This document shows positions 1 to 8,066 of a stretch of DNA of 64,000 nucleotides, piece after piece. Source of the stretch: CAVTYH01 sp963773875 (lineage in GTDB: Bacteria > Planctomycetota > Planctomycetia > Pirellulales > JADZDJ01); the NCBI GenBank assembly GCA_963773875.1, contig CAVZCV010000007.1:52803-116802 (forward strand). Reading direction: 5' to 3'. Every line of letters starts with the position of its first letter. Positions within the stretch are counted from its first letter, which is position 1. The position numbers were made by a program, and so were the translations under genes. The notes below the pieces were generated by a model. It had not been told where the DNA came from, did no database searches, and was given only the letters and a program-made list of their open reading frames with translations.

Positions 1-651
1 GTACGTTTCATGCTCGCTGAAAAACATTGCCCCGTGCTCGCCTTTTTTGATGACGACGAACTTTGGGCCCATTTTCAAAATCTGTCTTCCCGCGCGCACC
101 AGGTTTTCATCGTCGGTCAGCAATTTCGCTTCGGAATCGTTGAGCACGACGCCGTCGATTCGCTTCCACAGCGCCATGAGCTCGTCGTGCTGGATGTTGA
201 TCCATAAATCCATCGTGTCGGCCACCGTGAGCACCGCCTCGGGCATTTGATCGAGCACCTTGGCTTGCACAACGGGCGAACCGTTGGCCAGAAACAAAAA
301 CTTGCTGCGGCGAAAATTTTCAGGCACGACGGGATCAAAATCGCCGAACACGTTCAAATGCACTTCCAGCGTTTCGCGGTCGTTCATGTTCGGCTGATAC
401 TTACCGGTCCAGCGAAATGTTTTGCCACCTTTGACAATATGCAGCCCGGCGGTATCGATGCCGCGCTTTTCGAGCAGCTTGGTGTGCTGCTGGGGCCAAT
501 CGTCGCCGACGATGCCAACCAGATTGACGGGCGAAAAGTAACTGGCCGAGTAGGAAAAAAACACGGCCGCCCCACCGAGCACGTTATCGCGCCGCGCGGT
601 CGGCGTTTCCACGCTATCGAGTGCAACCGAACCCACAACAACGAGCGCCAT
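1..651 (-). CDS. PfkB-family sugar kinase, 5' part (runs off left edge)
   Basis: Reading leftwards from ATG at 651 gives 217 uninterrupted codons to the window edge. The start of the protein (MALVVVGSVALDSVETP) is the first strand of a ribokinase fold. It is followed by a glycine-rich GGAAVFF segment and by LVGIVGDDWP, both typical of PfkB kinases that phosphorylate sugars or nucleosides with ATP. Near the edge, FVVIKKGEHGAMFF is the strand just ahead of the ATP-binding region; the catalytic GAGD box lies outside the window. Similar short-start PfkB proteins are common in planctomycetes, but the substrate cannot be read from this part. The family call is secure from several motifs; the precise function is not. 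Confidence 0.85.
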   Translation of the reverse strand, partial: MALVVVGSVALDSVETPTARRDNVLGGAAVFFSYSASYFSPVNLVGIVGDDWPQQHTKLLEKRGIDTAGLHIVKGGKTFRWTGKYQPNMNDRETLEVHLNVFGDFDPVVPENFRRSKFLFLANGSPVVQAKVLDQMPEAVLTVADTMDLWINIQHDELMALWKRIDGVVLNDSEAKLLTDDENLVRAGRQILKMGPKFVVIKKGEHGAMFFSEHETY

Positions 652-884
652 GACGATTTTCCCTGCAAGATTCAAATTGATTTAATGGTCGAATTGTAAA
701 GATTGCCCACGCTTGCTGAAAGCCAGTCGCGGCTCAACGTGGTAATGAATGTGTTTTCGAAATTCTGATCCGGCCTCGCAGACGAACTGCTGACTCGTTC
801 TCCAAATCTTACTTTCAGATTCGCTTGTCGGTGCTCCGAAATCGCAGCCTGCCATGATCGCTTGCATTCTTTCACAGCCCTGTT

Positions 885-1175
885 TTTCCGATTTTCGCAA
901 AACGCCGAGGAATTTCCGCACGGCTTGCGACCTGCCAAAAGCAGCATGGAATTCTCGCCCGGTTGATCGCACGCTTCTTCGAGTAAAACGCATGTCATTC
1001 TCCCTCGATCCCGAAAATCGTGTTTCATGGTGAAATTACTCCAGCGCGCTTTTGACCCTGTGTAGTCGTTTTTGCCGATTTTGCTCGGAGTAATTTCACA
1101 GTTATTTCACTCTCTGCTGTTGGTCCCCCAAATCGACCGAGATTTCTCGATCGATTCGCAGTGGGTTTTTTCACA
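885..1175. repeat. dispersed ~290-base repeat, copy A
   Basis: This stretch is clearly related to 27405-27695 in the same orientation. Shared blocks include gattttcgcaaa, atcccgaaaatcgtgtttca, gcgcgcttttgacc and the tail around aaatcg. In both places it lies upstream of a minus-strand gene. It carries a 13-base inverted repeat (1030-1042 with 1087-1099), also present in the other copy. It may be a small non-autonomous element or a shared leader; I do not recognise a named family. Confidence 0.75.
1030..1099. repeat. 13-base perfect inverted repeat inside copy A
   Basis: GTGAAATTACTCC at 1030-1042 is the exact reverse complement of GGAGTAATTTCAC at 1087-1099, with 44 bases between. The equivalent place in copy B (27548-27560 and 27607-27618) keeps GTGAAAtaACTC against GTGAAAaaACTC, so the pairing is largely preserved despite drift. 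It could be a stem in RNA or terminal repeats of a miniature element. Confidence 0.7.
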
Positions 1176-1188
1176 CCTACGGCGGCAA

Positions 1189-1445
1189 GTGTCTGGGTGC
1201 CTGTGGGTCTTGGTGTCTGGTTGCCGGGTGGCCCCGACAAAGCCTCGCGTGTCGGGGTCGAGCAGAGGCAAGAGGCATACACAGAATTGCTACCTTCTAG
1301 CGGCACCAAATTCTCTCTACCGCCTCTTACGGCTGCGCCGACCGGACAGTTTGTCCGGGCCACCCGGCGAAAGCCCCAAGCGGTCCGGGCTACTCGACCG
1401 CAGATCACGAGACACCCAGGCCCAAAGACACCTAGACACTTTAGC
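1189..1445. repeat. inverted repeat built of GTGTCT-type heptamers
   Basis: The left arm at about 1189-1222 (aagtgtctgggtgcc...) is matched in reverse by the right arm at about 1410-1445 (...agacacctagacactt). Inside it, GGGTGGCCCCGACAAA (1226-1241) pairs with TTTGTCCGGGCCACCC (1350-1365) with one mismatch, and smaller stems such as CCGGACA/TGTCCGG lie between. The same heptamer family occurs at 21815-21893 and 27696-27786. Confidence 0.65.
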
Positions 1446-1505
1446 TTTCTCCAAATTGCCAAAAACACCGCCTCACAGAGCCCCTGCCCCGTGACTCCAG
1501 CATTG

Positions 1506-1545
1506 TAGTGTACATGCGTCTTTAGTCAAGGGCTTTTTTGGGCCA
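1506..1545. repeat. dispersed 40-base module, copy A
   Basis: The segment starting tagtgtacatgcg and continuing gtcaagggcttttttgggcc is repeated at 27907-27945 with few changes. It sits about 330 bases downstream of dispersed repeat copy A, and the second copy lies in the same order after copy B. Function unknown. Confidence 0.7.
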
Positions 1546-1598
1546 GTCGGAAAAGATTGTTTACCACGGAGACACAGAGGCACGGAGCGGCCTGTTGC

Positions 1599-1885
1599 AA
1601 CATGTGTACATCCAGCATTTATACCCATTTTGCCCTGCGAAAGGCCGGAGGACTGACAGGAAATAGCCCGGTCCGTCAGGGCCGGGTGTCAGATCGCAGC
1701 TGGATGTCTTGAGGTCCGGCAGGACCGACACATTGCCAGGCCGAGCGTGATCGCACGCCGCGTACCGGTCCGCCGGACCTCGGGGAAAACTGTGAGGACG
1801 GCTTACCCCAACTTGACAGTTGGGGCTATTGCCTGACAGGCCTCCGGCCTTGCGGATGGCATAAGTGCTTGGATGTACACATGTT
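1599..1885. repeat. 287-base element with ~70-base imperfect inverted ends
   Basis: AACATGTGTACATCCA (1599-1614) is exactly reversed at 1870-1885. The inverted similarity continues inwards through GGCCGGAGG, CTGACAGG and AATAGCCC (1642-1669) against their complements at 1822-1850. Each arm ends in its own hairpin: CCCGGTCC with GGGCCGGG (1667-1686, loop GTCA) and CCCCAACT with AGTTGGGG (1806-1825, loop TGAC). The layout resembles a MITE or a pair of divergent REP-like units. Confidence 0.7.
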
Positions 1886-1910
1886 ACAGAATGCCGGTGG
1901 ATGGCTACCA

Positions 1911-1955
1911 AGCCCGGAGGGCTGACAGGAAATAGCCCCGGTCGTGAGACCGGTG
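1911..1955. repeat. third hairpin-bearing repeat unit
   Basis: It starts with agcccggagggctgacagg and aaatagcc, the same conserved lead as in the two units just upstream. It then forms the hairpin CCGGTC-GTGA-GACCGG (1938-1953). The stem differs in sequence from its neighbours but keeps perfect pairing. Confidence 0.7.
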
Positions 1956-2013
1956 TGTAAGGCAAGGGCGATCGCGTTCACGAATTCCGGGCCGATCCGT
2001 TACAATTCCGACC

Positions 2014-2330
2014 ATGCGGTTCCAGTTCTCAATTTTGACGATGCTGATTTTTACTACGGTGCTGGCGGTAGTCAGGCCGCAGCATGCGTGTTAATCAAAG
2101 TGTTTGATAAGAAAAGTTTGCAATCGGTAATGGTGACCACCGATCCGGTAAGACACTTTACCGCGTTAACTCTGCAGACAGTTGTGACCGGTCGCCCACC
2201 AAGCGCTGCGGAAGTGGCCGGGCGACTGTTCTACTGGGGACTCCCTGCCGTGGCAGTCACTCTTGTTCTGGTATGGTTCGCCCGGATGTCGGTGCGGCGA
2301 ATGCAATTGGGTCGGGACCGAAATCTGTAA
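2014..2330 (+). pseudogene. small planctomycete membrane protein, frame broken
   Basis: ATG at 2014 begins MRFQFSILTMLIFTTVLAVV, a single membrane helix of a type often seen at the start of small planctomycete proteins. That frame stops at 2094. A second frame then gives about 80 residues ending in another helix (FYWGLPAVAVTLVLVWF) and a basic tail, stopping at 2330. Joining them needs one frame change between about 2060 and 2095. The joined product would be a roughly 105-residue two-helix protein of unknown role. The frame open from 1944 starts inside a repeat and is not a plausible start. Confidence 0.4.
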
Positions 2331-2368
2331 TCACCGGCCGACACTCGCTAAACTAAATTGCAAGGCGC

Positions 2369-2958
2369 GTGTATTCAATCCGACAAACGAGGATTCGAAA
2401 TGTTCGGTGGACCGACAATCAGGCACGCATACTTTTGACTGCCGTCGTCCTGATTGCGATGGCGCGAGCTGCATCCGGTGATAACCTGCTAGATGAGATT
2501 GCCGTAGGTTGCGAAGCAAATGTGGCCAAGATCCAACACGGCCATGCTCGCTACACCGTAGGCAACACCGCGTATAAGAACGGAAAAGAACAGCCACGTA
2601 CTGAGGAAAACTACCAAGTCTGGTTTGATTTTCCGAAAGTCCGGACTGATTTGGCAAAGCGCCAATCGCGACGAATTTATTTTGAGGACTATTCGGTCCA
2701 GTTTAAGGCTGAAAATTTGCGTTCCTTCGAGAACTTGGAGCGAAGAATTTTTCTGCGTTTATCTATCCCAAAGGGCCGGGTGAACCGATTCTGTTGATTC
2801 CACTAACACTCGCGATGGCATATCGGCAAGCCGAACGTCAGGAACAAGCCATCCAAAGAGTGATCGAAGCCGATCGGATGGTTGAGCAACGTGAAAGGCA
2901 AGAAGCTAAGATATCTGAGCTGAAACACGAACCGCGCACAGAGAATTTTCAGGATTAG
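2369..2958 (+). pseudogene. secreted hypothetical protein, frameshifted
   Basis: The first frame (2369-2797) holds a hydrophobic signal-like segment (ILLTAVVLIAMARAASG), then LLDEIAVGCEANVAKIQHGHARYTV, as in planctomycete secreted proteins of unknown function. It loses sense near 2745-2750 at the sequence gaattttt. The +1 frame then continues sensibly with FSAFIYPKGPGEPILLIPLTLA, followed by a charged helix rich in R, E and Q, and stops at 2958. A one-base change in the T run would restore a protein of about 195 residues. The product is short for its kind, so the gene may also have lost its 3' part. Confidence 0.5.
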
Positions 2959-3155
2959 ACTGAAGTGTCTCGCGCCACGTCGGCAAGCCGCGTGGGGCTC
3001 TAAGCTATCGACGCTCAACAACGCGGGCACGGGCGGTTTTCAACTTGGAATTCAAATTTTTTTGACGCGTCTGTCAGATTTCCCCGCTTCGCGTGTAAAT
3101 AGTTGGCCACCAATTCTCACGCAGCACTCTAGCGCACCGTCGCCAGATGTTGTCG

Positions 3156-3191
3156 CCCGCAGGTCGCCTGCAAGCGGCCTGCGGGTTTTTT
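3156..3191 (+). terminator. rho-independent terminator
   Basis: CCCGCAGG (3156-3163) pairs with CCTGCGGG (3178-3185), with an inner GC-rich region, followed directly by six T residues (3186-3191). It would end plus-strand transcription from the 2014-2958 genes and stands before the convergent gene ending at 3272. Confidence 0.8.
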
Positions 3192-3271
3192 GTTGCGCGA
3201 GTGTCCGCCTCACGCATCCTTCCGCTGGTATCCGCTTTCACTTCGAAACGGGCGTAGTACGAGTGGATCGA

Positions 3272-4609
3272 TTATGGTTGCCTGAGCGTGATGATTTTTT
3301 TGTCGATCAGCGTCTTGATCGCCTCGGGCTGCTCGATGCCCAGCTTCTCAAAAGCCTTCGCGCAATCTTGGACGAAATCAAATGCTGGTCTGTAGCCCAC
3401 ACATTTGTAAGCCGCATTGCCGGAGGAATCGGTAAAGACCAGCGTTGGATAGGCGGACGAATTGTATTTCTGTTCCACGTCTTTATCTTCGTAGGCCTTC
3501 ACGAGGACAAACTTTGAAAGGAACGAACGGATCCAAGGGTCGTTCAGGGTATCTTTTTCGAGCATCTTGCAGGGGCCGCACCAGGTGGCAGTTATCATGA
3601 CCATCGCGGGCTTCTGTTCGGCCTGTGCACGCTTGAGCGCAGCAGTGTAGTCGGCTTCCCATTGCAGCGGCTCGTTGTTTGGGGCGGGGCTACCGACATA
3701 CGTTGTTAAATCGCTGCTCAACAATCGCAACTCGCCGAGGTCCGTAGGATGATCGGCCGCGAGTTTTATTCTCCTGGAATGGGTTACGTGTCCGTCCGCC
3801 GTTACTGTGACGGAAACCTCGCTCGGATTCAGTCCCTCGACGCGGAATGCGCCCGATTCATCCGTTTGTGCTTCAATATTCTTGGGCCAGCGAGTGCGGG
3901 GAGAGTATCCGCCAGATAAAGTGTTCAGGGGCCCCATGGCGGCGCCCACGTAGACATGTGCTGATTTGGAGTCAGCAGAGCCGTCTAAGACTACTTTGCC
4001 CTGAAGAGTTGCGCGCGCTTCGGTTGGCAGGGGTTCGAGCACGACCTTGCCGAGGACCGCTACAAAGCCCTTGTACTTGTCCAGCGGCACATCCAGATCG
4101 CGATAACCATTGGCGCGAAAACAAAGTGGCTGATCGAAGCTTTGGACGTTGTCGACGAAATAGCCCTCCTCCAGAATCGGCATCTGCGCCAAGACGAGAT
4201 CCGGCTCGAGCTTGCCGTCTTCGACCACGATTTGTCCGATGACTGCGCGGCCGGACGGGCCGCCAAAAAAAATTGTGCGCTCAAGGCGTAATACGAGCAG
4301 GGCCGCCAGTCGATCCTTTTTCTGCTCGACCAGTGCGTCGAAGTATTTGCGAATCTCCTGATTGCGCGTGATTTGATCCAGCGAATCGAGCAACTCACGG
4401 GCCAGATGGTCGGCTTCAATACCTGGTTTGGCGAGCTTTTGTTCCAGCTTGCCAACCAGTTCGGGGATTTTCCTCTCTTGGTTAATCGCAGCTACGAGAT
4501 CGCCGACGCCGGACGCCGGTTGTGGCGGATCATCGGCCGCTGCTGGCAAACTGCGTGCAAACGCAAGGATCAACAAAGTAATCGTCAACAAGGTTTTTGA
4601 GGTGCTCAT
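3272..4609 (-). CDS. secreted protein with C-terminal thioredoxin-fold domain
   Basis: I place the start at ATG 4609 because the protein then opens with a clean signal peptide (MSTSKTLLTITLLILAFARS, then LPAAA). An ATG further upstream at 4693 adds only an unlikely leader. The middle (about residues 200-300) resembles a carboxypeptidase-regulatory-like beta domain (TDESGAFRVEGL). The last 120 residues are a thioredoxin fold with WCGPC at 343-347, as in exported disulfide-handling proteins. The protein is 445 residues. It likely acts outside the inner membrane as a thiol reductase or oxidase; partner unknown. Confidence 0.8.
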   Translation of the reverse strand: MSTSKTLLTITLLILAFARSLPAAADDPPQPASGVGDLVAAINQERKIPELVGKLEQKLAKPGIEADHLARELLDSLDQITRNQEIRKYFDALVEQKKDRLAALLVLRLERTIFFGGPSGRAVIGQIVVEDGKLEPDLVLAQMPILEEGYFVDNVQSFDQPLCFRANGYRDLDVPLDKYKGFVAVLGKVVLEPLPTEARATLQGKVVLDGSADSKSAHVYVGAAMGPLNTLSGGYSPRTRWPKNIEAQTDESGAFRVEGLNPSEVSVTVTADGHVTHSRRIKLAADHPTDLGELRLLSSDLTTYVGSPAPNNEPLQWEADYTAALKRAQAEQKPAMVMITATWCGPCKMLEKDTLNDPWIRSFLSKFVLVKAYEDKDVEQKYNSSAYPTLVFTDSSGNAAYKCVGYRPAFDFVQDCAKAFEKLGIEQPEAIKTLIDKKIITLRQP

Positions 4610-4739
4610 GCTGATTGCCTTTGCCAAAACGTGCGAGGGACGGAGAAGAGTTCCATAAATTACACACACCTCGCGCACATTTCTTTCACGCATTTTTTGC
4701 GGCGCATACGCCGCGGGGTTGAGAAAGATCAGCAGCCGC

Positions 4740-5444
4740 TTATTCCCCCTTCACCCAATACTTGATATTCCGCACTTTCACCTCGTCGCGCTCGCTCCCC
4801 TTACGCGAATAGAGGCCGCACTTGAAGTAGTACGACGATTGTTTTTTGGCCGAGATATCGCCGTCGGCCAGTTTGTCGTCGATGTAGATTTTGATGGCTC
4901 CTTTGCCTTCGGCGGCGGTGTCGTGAATCACTTTCCAGTTGAACCACTTGCCATTCATGTTGCGCGCGAAGACTTGGCGCGTGCGTAAATCGCTGATATT
5001 TCCGTCCTTGTCGACACCGATCATCGCCATCGGGCCGGTGCCGAATACTTGCGTGATGCAGGCGGACGTGCCGGGCACGATGTACAGATCGCAATCGAGC
5101 ATGTGCAGGCCGGTGTCGGGCTTGTAGTTTTCGTCTTTGAAGCGAAACTCGGTGCGCGCTGCGGTCTTGTTCGGCGGCGGTGCGTGGGGCTTGTCGGACT
5201 CGAGGACCCAAAGATCGTGCGTATCAGTGGCCTTATCGTAGCTGTAGCGATCTTCGAGTTTTAAATCGTACGGATGCTGCACATCAAACCTCAGCGGCTG
5301 GAGTTTGAAGCCGGCGGTGAGGGCGGGCGATTGATCGCGCGGCGATTTATCCGTCTCTTCGGCGCGAGTGTTAAAGACGATCGCAGCGCCGCAAAACCAC
5401 AGGCAGGCCGCTACAAGAACAGTCTTGCGCATGGACGCTGACAT
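4740..5444 (-). CDS. secreted polysaccharide lyase-like protein (PL7/PL20-type jelly roll)
   Basis: The 234-residue protein has a signal peptide (residues 5-27). Three motifs, in the right order, match beta-jelly-roll lyases of the alginate/glucuronan type: RTEFR at 97-101 (family RTEL), ITQVFG at 130-135 (in the place of the QIH motif), and YYFKCGLYSR at 205-214 (family YFKxGxY). Such enzymes cut uronic-acid polysaccharides by beta-elimination. The usual QIH histidine is not preserved (Q132 is followed by VFG), so activity or exact family is uncertain. ATG at 5432 is an equally good start. Confidence 0.65.
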   Translation of the reverse strand: MSASMRKTVLVAACLWFCGAAIVFNTRAEETDKSPRDQSPALTAGFKLQPLRFDVQHPYDLKLEDRYSYDKATDTHDLWVLESDKPHAPPPNKTAARTEFRFKDENYKPDTGLHMLDCDLYIVPGTSACITQVFGTGPMAMIGVDKDGNISDLRTRQVFARNMNGKWFNWKVIHDTAAEGKGAIKIYIDDKLADGDISAKKQSSYYFKCGLYSRKGSERDEVKVRNIKYWVKGE

Positions 5445-5532
5445 CGATTTATCCCCCGACTGTGAGTTTGAACTGAGAGATTCATGCTATGCAGGGGACT
5501 GCCGCGATGCAACGGACGCAGTTCACTTCCGT

Positions 5533-5799
5533 TTACGCGTAATGCGTCCACAGGCGGATGACTTTGACGGTTTTCGAGCCCGTCAGAACCTGGTACACGA
5601 GCCGGTGCTGCATATTGATGCGCCGAGAATAGGCGCCAGCCAAATCGCCCACTAACTTTTCAAATGGGGGCGGCCGTTGAAATGGATCGCGTTCCAAAAT
5701 CTTTAATAGTGCTTCGGCCTTTGGCTTGAAGCCGGCGGCTGCAGTTTTTTTGGCATCTTTGCGAGCTTGCTTGGTATAGACGAGCTTCCAGGTAGCCAT
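5533..5799 (-). CDS. YoeB-like toxin of a type II toxin-antitoxin pair
   Basis: An 88-residue RelE-fold protein. MATWKLVYTKQARKDAKKTAAAG is the typical start, HRLVYQV the central strand with the catalytic arginine region, and the C-terminal WTHYA holds the His-Tyr end of Txe/YoeB ribosome-dependent mRNA interferases. It follows the antitoxin gene (stop at 5806) with only six bases between, so the two are co-transcribed and translationally linked. Confidence 0.85.
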   Translation of the reverse strand: MATWKLVYTKQARKDAKKTAAAGFKPKAEALLKILERDPFQRPPPFEKLVGDLAGAYSRRINMQHRLVYQVLTGSKTVKVIRLWTHYA

Positions 5800-5805
5800 G
5801 CGAGG

Positions 5806-6048
5806 TCACCACGGGAGCTTCTTCGCGCATTTTTTCGCCGGCGTTTTGAGCCCTTGGCGGATCGACTCCCGCATTCCGGGCACGGAAAGCAAGTACAGGG
5901 TTTCCTGAATCGCTCGCCAGTCTTCTTCGGAAACCAAAACGGCATTGGACCTGCGGCCGGTTATTTGCACCGGCTCGTGCGATTCGGCCGCCTGATCGAG
6001 CAACTTGTAGAGTTGCGAACGTGCGGAACTGGCGGTGAGAGTCGTCAT
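5806..6048 (-). CDS. YefM/Phd-family antitoxin
   Basis: 80 residues. The N-terminal half (MTTLTASSARSQLYKLLDQA, then VQITGRRSNAVLVSEEDW) is the Phd/YefM DNA-binding fold. The basic C-terminal tail would wrap the toxin. A strong Shine-Dalgarno (GGAGGC, 6055-6060) precedes the ATG at 6048. The antitoxin-toxin complex normally represses its own promoter; see the promoter entry. Confidence 0.88.
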   Translation of the reverse strand: MTTLTASSARSQLYKLLDQAAESHEPVQITGRRSNAVLVSEEDWRAIQETLYLLSVPGMRESIRQGLKTPAKKCAKKLPW

Positions 6049-6070
6049 GAAGATGCCTCCAATTCGCTAA

Positions 6071-6099
6071 ATAGTACGTGAAAACGTACGCATTGTCAA
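6071..6099 (-). promoter_or_regulatory. toxin-antitoxin promoter with embedded palindromic operator
   Basis: On the minus strand, TTGACA (6094-6099) is followed after exactly 17 bases by TACTAT (6071-6076). The palindrome GTACGT-TTTC-ACGTAC (6074-6089) fills the spacer and overlaps the -10. YefM-type repressors bind short palindromes of this kind, so autorepression by blocking RNA polymerase is likely. Confidence 0.7.
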
Positions 6100-6353
6100 A
6101 ATCGACTTTATAGACGTGTAAGATCGAATCGAATTGCTTGCCATGGTGGGGGCGCATGGACCGCGAACCTGGGATGATTTACGATGGTCGTTTTAGTCGA
6201 TTTCGTGGGGCGGATGTGGTTCGGATGGTTTGAATGGGAAGCCGTATTCCCCCCAGTCATTGACCGGGGGCTAAAGGTTGCAATTTGAGAACGTTTTACA
6301 TTTGACGATCTATTCGTTGATTCATGATTCTTGAATCCTGACTTCTGATTTCC

Positions 6354-8048
6354 ATGCTCAATAAATACAGCTCGCGTGTTACGCAACCCAAAAGCCAGGG
6401 CGCTTCGCAGGCCATGCTCTATGGCACCGGCCTTAGCGAAGCCGACATGCAGAAGCCGCAGGTTGGCATCGCCAGCATGTGGTACGAGGGCAACACCTGC
6501 AACATGCACTTGAACACGCTGGCCGCGCGGGTCAAGGAAGGCGTCACGGCGGCCGGACTGGTGGGGATGCGATTCAACACCATTGGCGTGAGCGATGGCA
6601 TTTCGATGGGCACCGAGGGCATGTGCTACTCGCTGCAATCGCGCGATCTGATTGCCGACTCCATCGAAACCGTGATGCACGCGCAGTGGTACGATGCGAA
6701 TATCAGTCTGCCCGGTTGCGATAAGAACATGCCCGGCTGTTTGATGGCCATGGCCCGGGTGAATCGGCCTTCGATCATGGTCTACGGCGGCACGATCAAG
6801 CCGGGCCACTTGCCGAAAGGCGGCCAAGGTCATGCGGAAGGCGAGACGCTCGATATTGTGTCGGCATTTCAGTGCTACGGCGAATTCGTTTCGGGAAAAA
6901 TAGATGAGAGCACGCGGAAATCGATCGTGCAGAAAGCGTGTCCTGGCGCCGGCGCGTGCGGCGGAATGTACACGGCGAACACGATGGCCTCGGCAATCGA
7001 GGCGCTGGGTATGTCGCTGCCGTACAGTGCTTCGACACCAGCGGAAGACGCAGGCAAGCTCGACGAATGCTTTCAAGCGGGCGCGGTGATTCGCAGTTTG
7101 CTGGAGCGCGACCTTAAGCCGCGCGACATCATGACGCGCCGCGCTTTTGAGAACGCGATGGTCGTGGTGATGGCCCTTGGCGGCTCGACCAACGCCGTAC
7201 TGCATTTGATTGCGATGGCCCGCGCAGCTGAAGTGGAACTGACGATCGACGATTTTCAAAAGGTGAGCGCGCGAGTGCCGTACATCGCCGATTTGAAGCC
7301 CAGCGGCCGTTTCGTGCAGGAAGATTTGCACAACGTCGGCGGCACGCCTGGTGTGATGAAATATCTGCTGGAAAAAGGTTTATTAGATGGTAGCTGCATG
7401 ACAATTACCGGCCAAACGCTGGGCGAAAACTTGGCTGCCGCCCCAGGATTGAAGGCCGGACAAGAAGTAGTGGCGACCCTAGAACGGCCGATCAAAGCCA
7501 CGGGCCACATTCAGATTCTGCGCGGCAATTTAGCGACCGAAGGCGCAGTGGCCAAAATCACCGGCAAAGAAGGTCAGCGATTCGAAGGGCCCGCCAAAGT
7601 GTTCGACTCCGAAGAAGACATGCTGGCGGCGCTCGAGCAAAAACGGATCGCAAAAGGGGACGTGATTGTTATCCGCTACGAAGGACCCAAAGGCGGCCCG
7701 GGAATGCCGGAGATGCTGACGCCGACGTCGGCCATCATGGGCGCTGGCCTGGGCAAAGACGTGGCGTTATTGACCGATGGCCGATTTTCCGGCGGCTCGC
7801 ACGGCTTCATCGTCGGCCATATAACCCCGGAAGCGCAGGAAGGCGGAGCGCTGGCACTGGTGAAAGACGGGGACCAGATTGTGATCGACGCTGCGGCCAA
7901 CAAGCTCGATGTGCAACTATCGTCCGAAGAACTCTCGCGTCGCCGTGCTGCTTGGAAAGCACCGCCGTACAAAGTGACGCGCGGCACACTGTTCAAATAC
8001 ATCAAAACAGTAAAGAGCGCCTCGGAGGGCTGCGTTACAGATGAGTAA
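6354..8048 (+). CDS. ilvD: dihydroxy-acid dehydratase
   Basis: The 564-residue protein matches the family along its length. It dehydrates 2,3-dihydroxy-isovalerate and -methylvalerate in valine and isoleucine synthesis. Cysteines at 49 (NTCNMH), 122 (PGCDKNMPG) and 196 (KACPGAGACGG) are the expected iron-sulfur ligands, and GRFSGGSHGF marks the C-terminal active-site region. The ATG at 6354 lacks a clear Shine-Dalgarno but leaves a normal N-terminus. It stands alone, without other branched-chain genes nearby, and converges on a PilZ gene 18 bases downstream. Confidence 0.95.
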   Translation: MLNKYSSRVTQPKSQGASQAMLYGTGLSEADMQKPQVGIASMWYEGNTCNMHLNTLAARVKEGVTAAGLVGMRFNTIGVSDGISMGTEGMCYSLQSRDLIADSIETVMHAQWYDANISLPGCDKNMPGCLMAMARVNRPSIMVYGGTIKPGHLPKGGQGHAEGETLDIVSAFQCYGEFVSGKIDESTRKSIVQKACPGAGACGGMYTANTMASAIEALGMSLPYSASTPAEDAGKLDECFQAGAVIRSLLERDLKPRDIMTRRAFENAMVVVMALGGSTNAVLHLIAMARAAEVELTIDDFQKVSARVPYIADLKPSGRFVQEDLHNVGGTPGVMKYLLEKGLLDGSCMTITGQTLGENLAAAPGLKAGQEVVATLERPIKATGHIQILRGNLATEGAVAKITGKEGQRFEGPAKVFDSEEDMLAALEQKRIAKGDVIVIRYEGPKGGPGMPEMLTPTSAIMGAGLGKDVALLTDGRFSGGSHGFIVGHITPEAQEGGALALVKDGDQIVIDAAANKLDVQLSSEELSRRRAAWKAPPYKVTRGTLFKYIKTVKSASEGCVTDE

Positions 8049-8066
8049 GCATCGAACAGACAATTC

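Larger units (their letters stand above)
652..2013. other. repeat-dense intergenic region without a convincing gene
   Basis: About 1.36 kb with no reading frame that looks like protein. Open frames here have biased composition and start or stop inside repeats. The stretch holds a long dispersed repeat (885-1175), a GTGTCT-rich inverted repeat (1189-1445), a second dispersed module (1506-1545) and a cluster of three hairpin-bearing repeats (1599-1955), each listed separately. A short variant of the common 'ccacggagacacagaggcac' type repeat lies at 1563-1585. Confidence 0.6.

Noticed and set aside
1025..1494. Overlapping frames on both strands of about 115-147 codons
   Set aside because: They consist of the dispersed repeat and the GTGTCT heptamers; the same words recur at 27.5 kb outside any gene.
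6108..7331. Long minus-strand open frame (407 codons) opposite ilvD
   Set aside because: It is rich in His, Arg and Ala without domain character and lies exactly opposite a fully conserved dehydratase.
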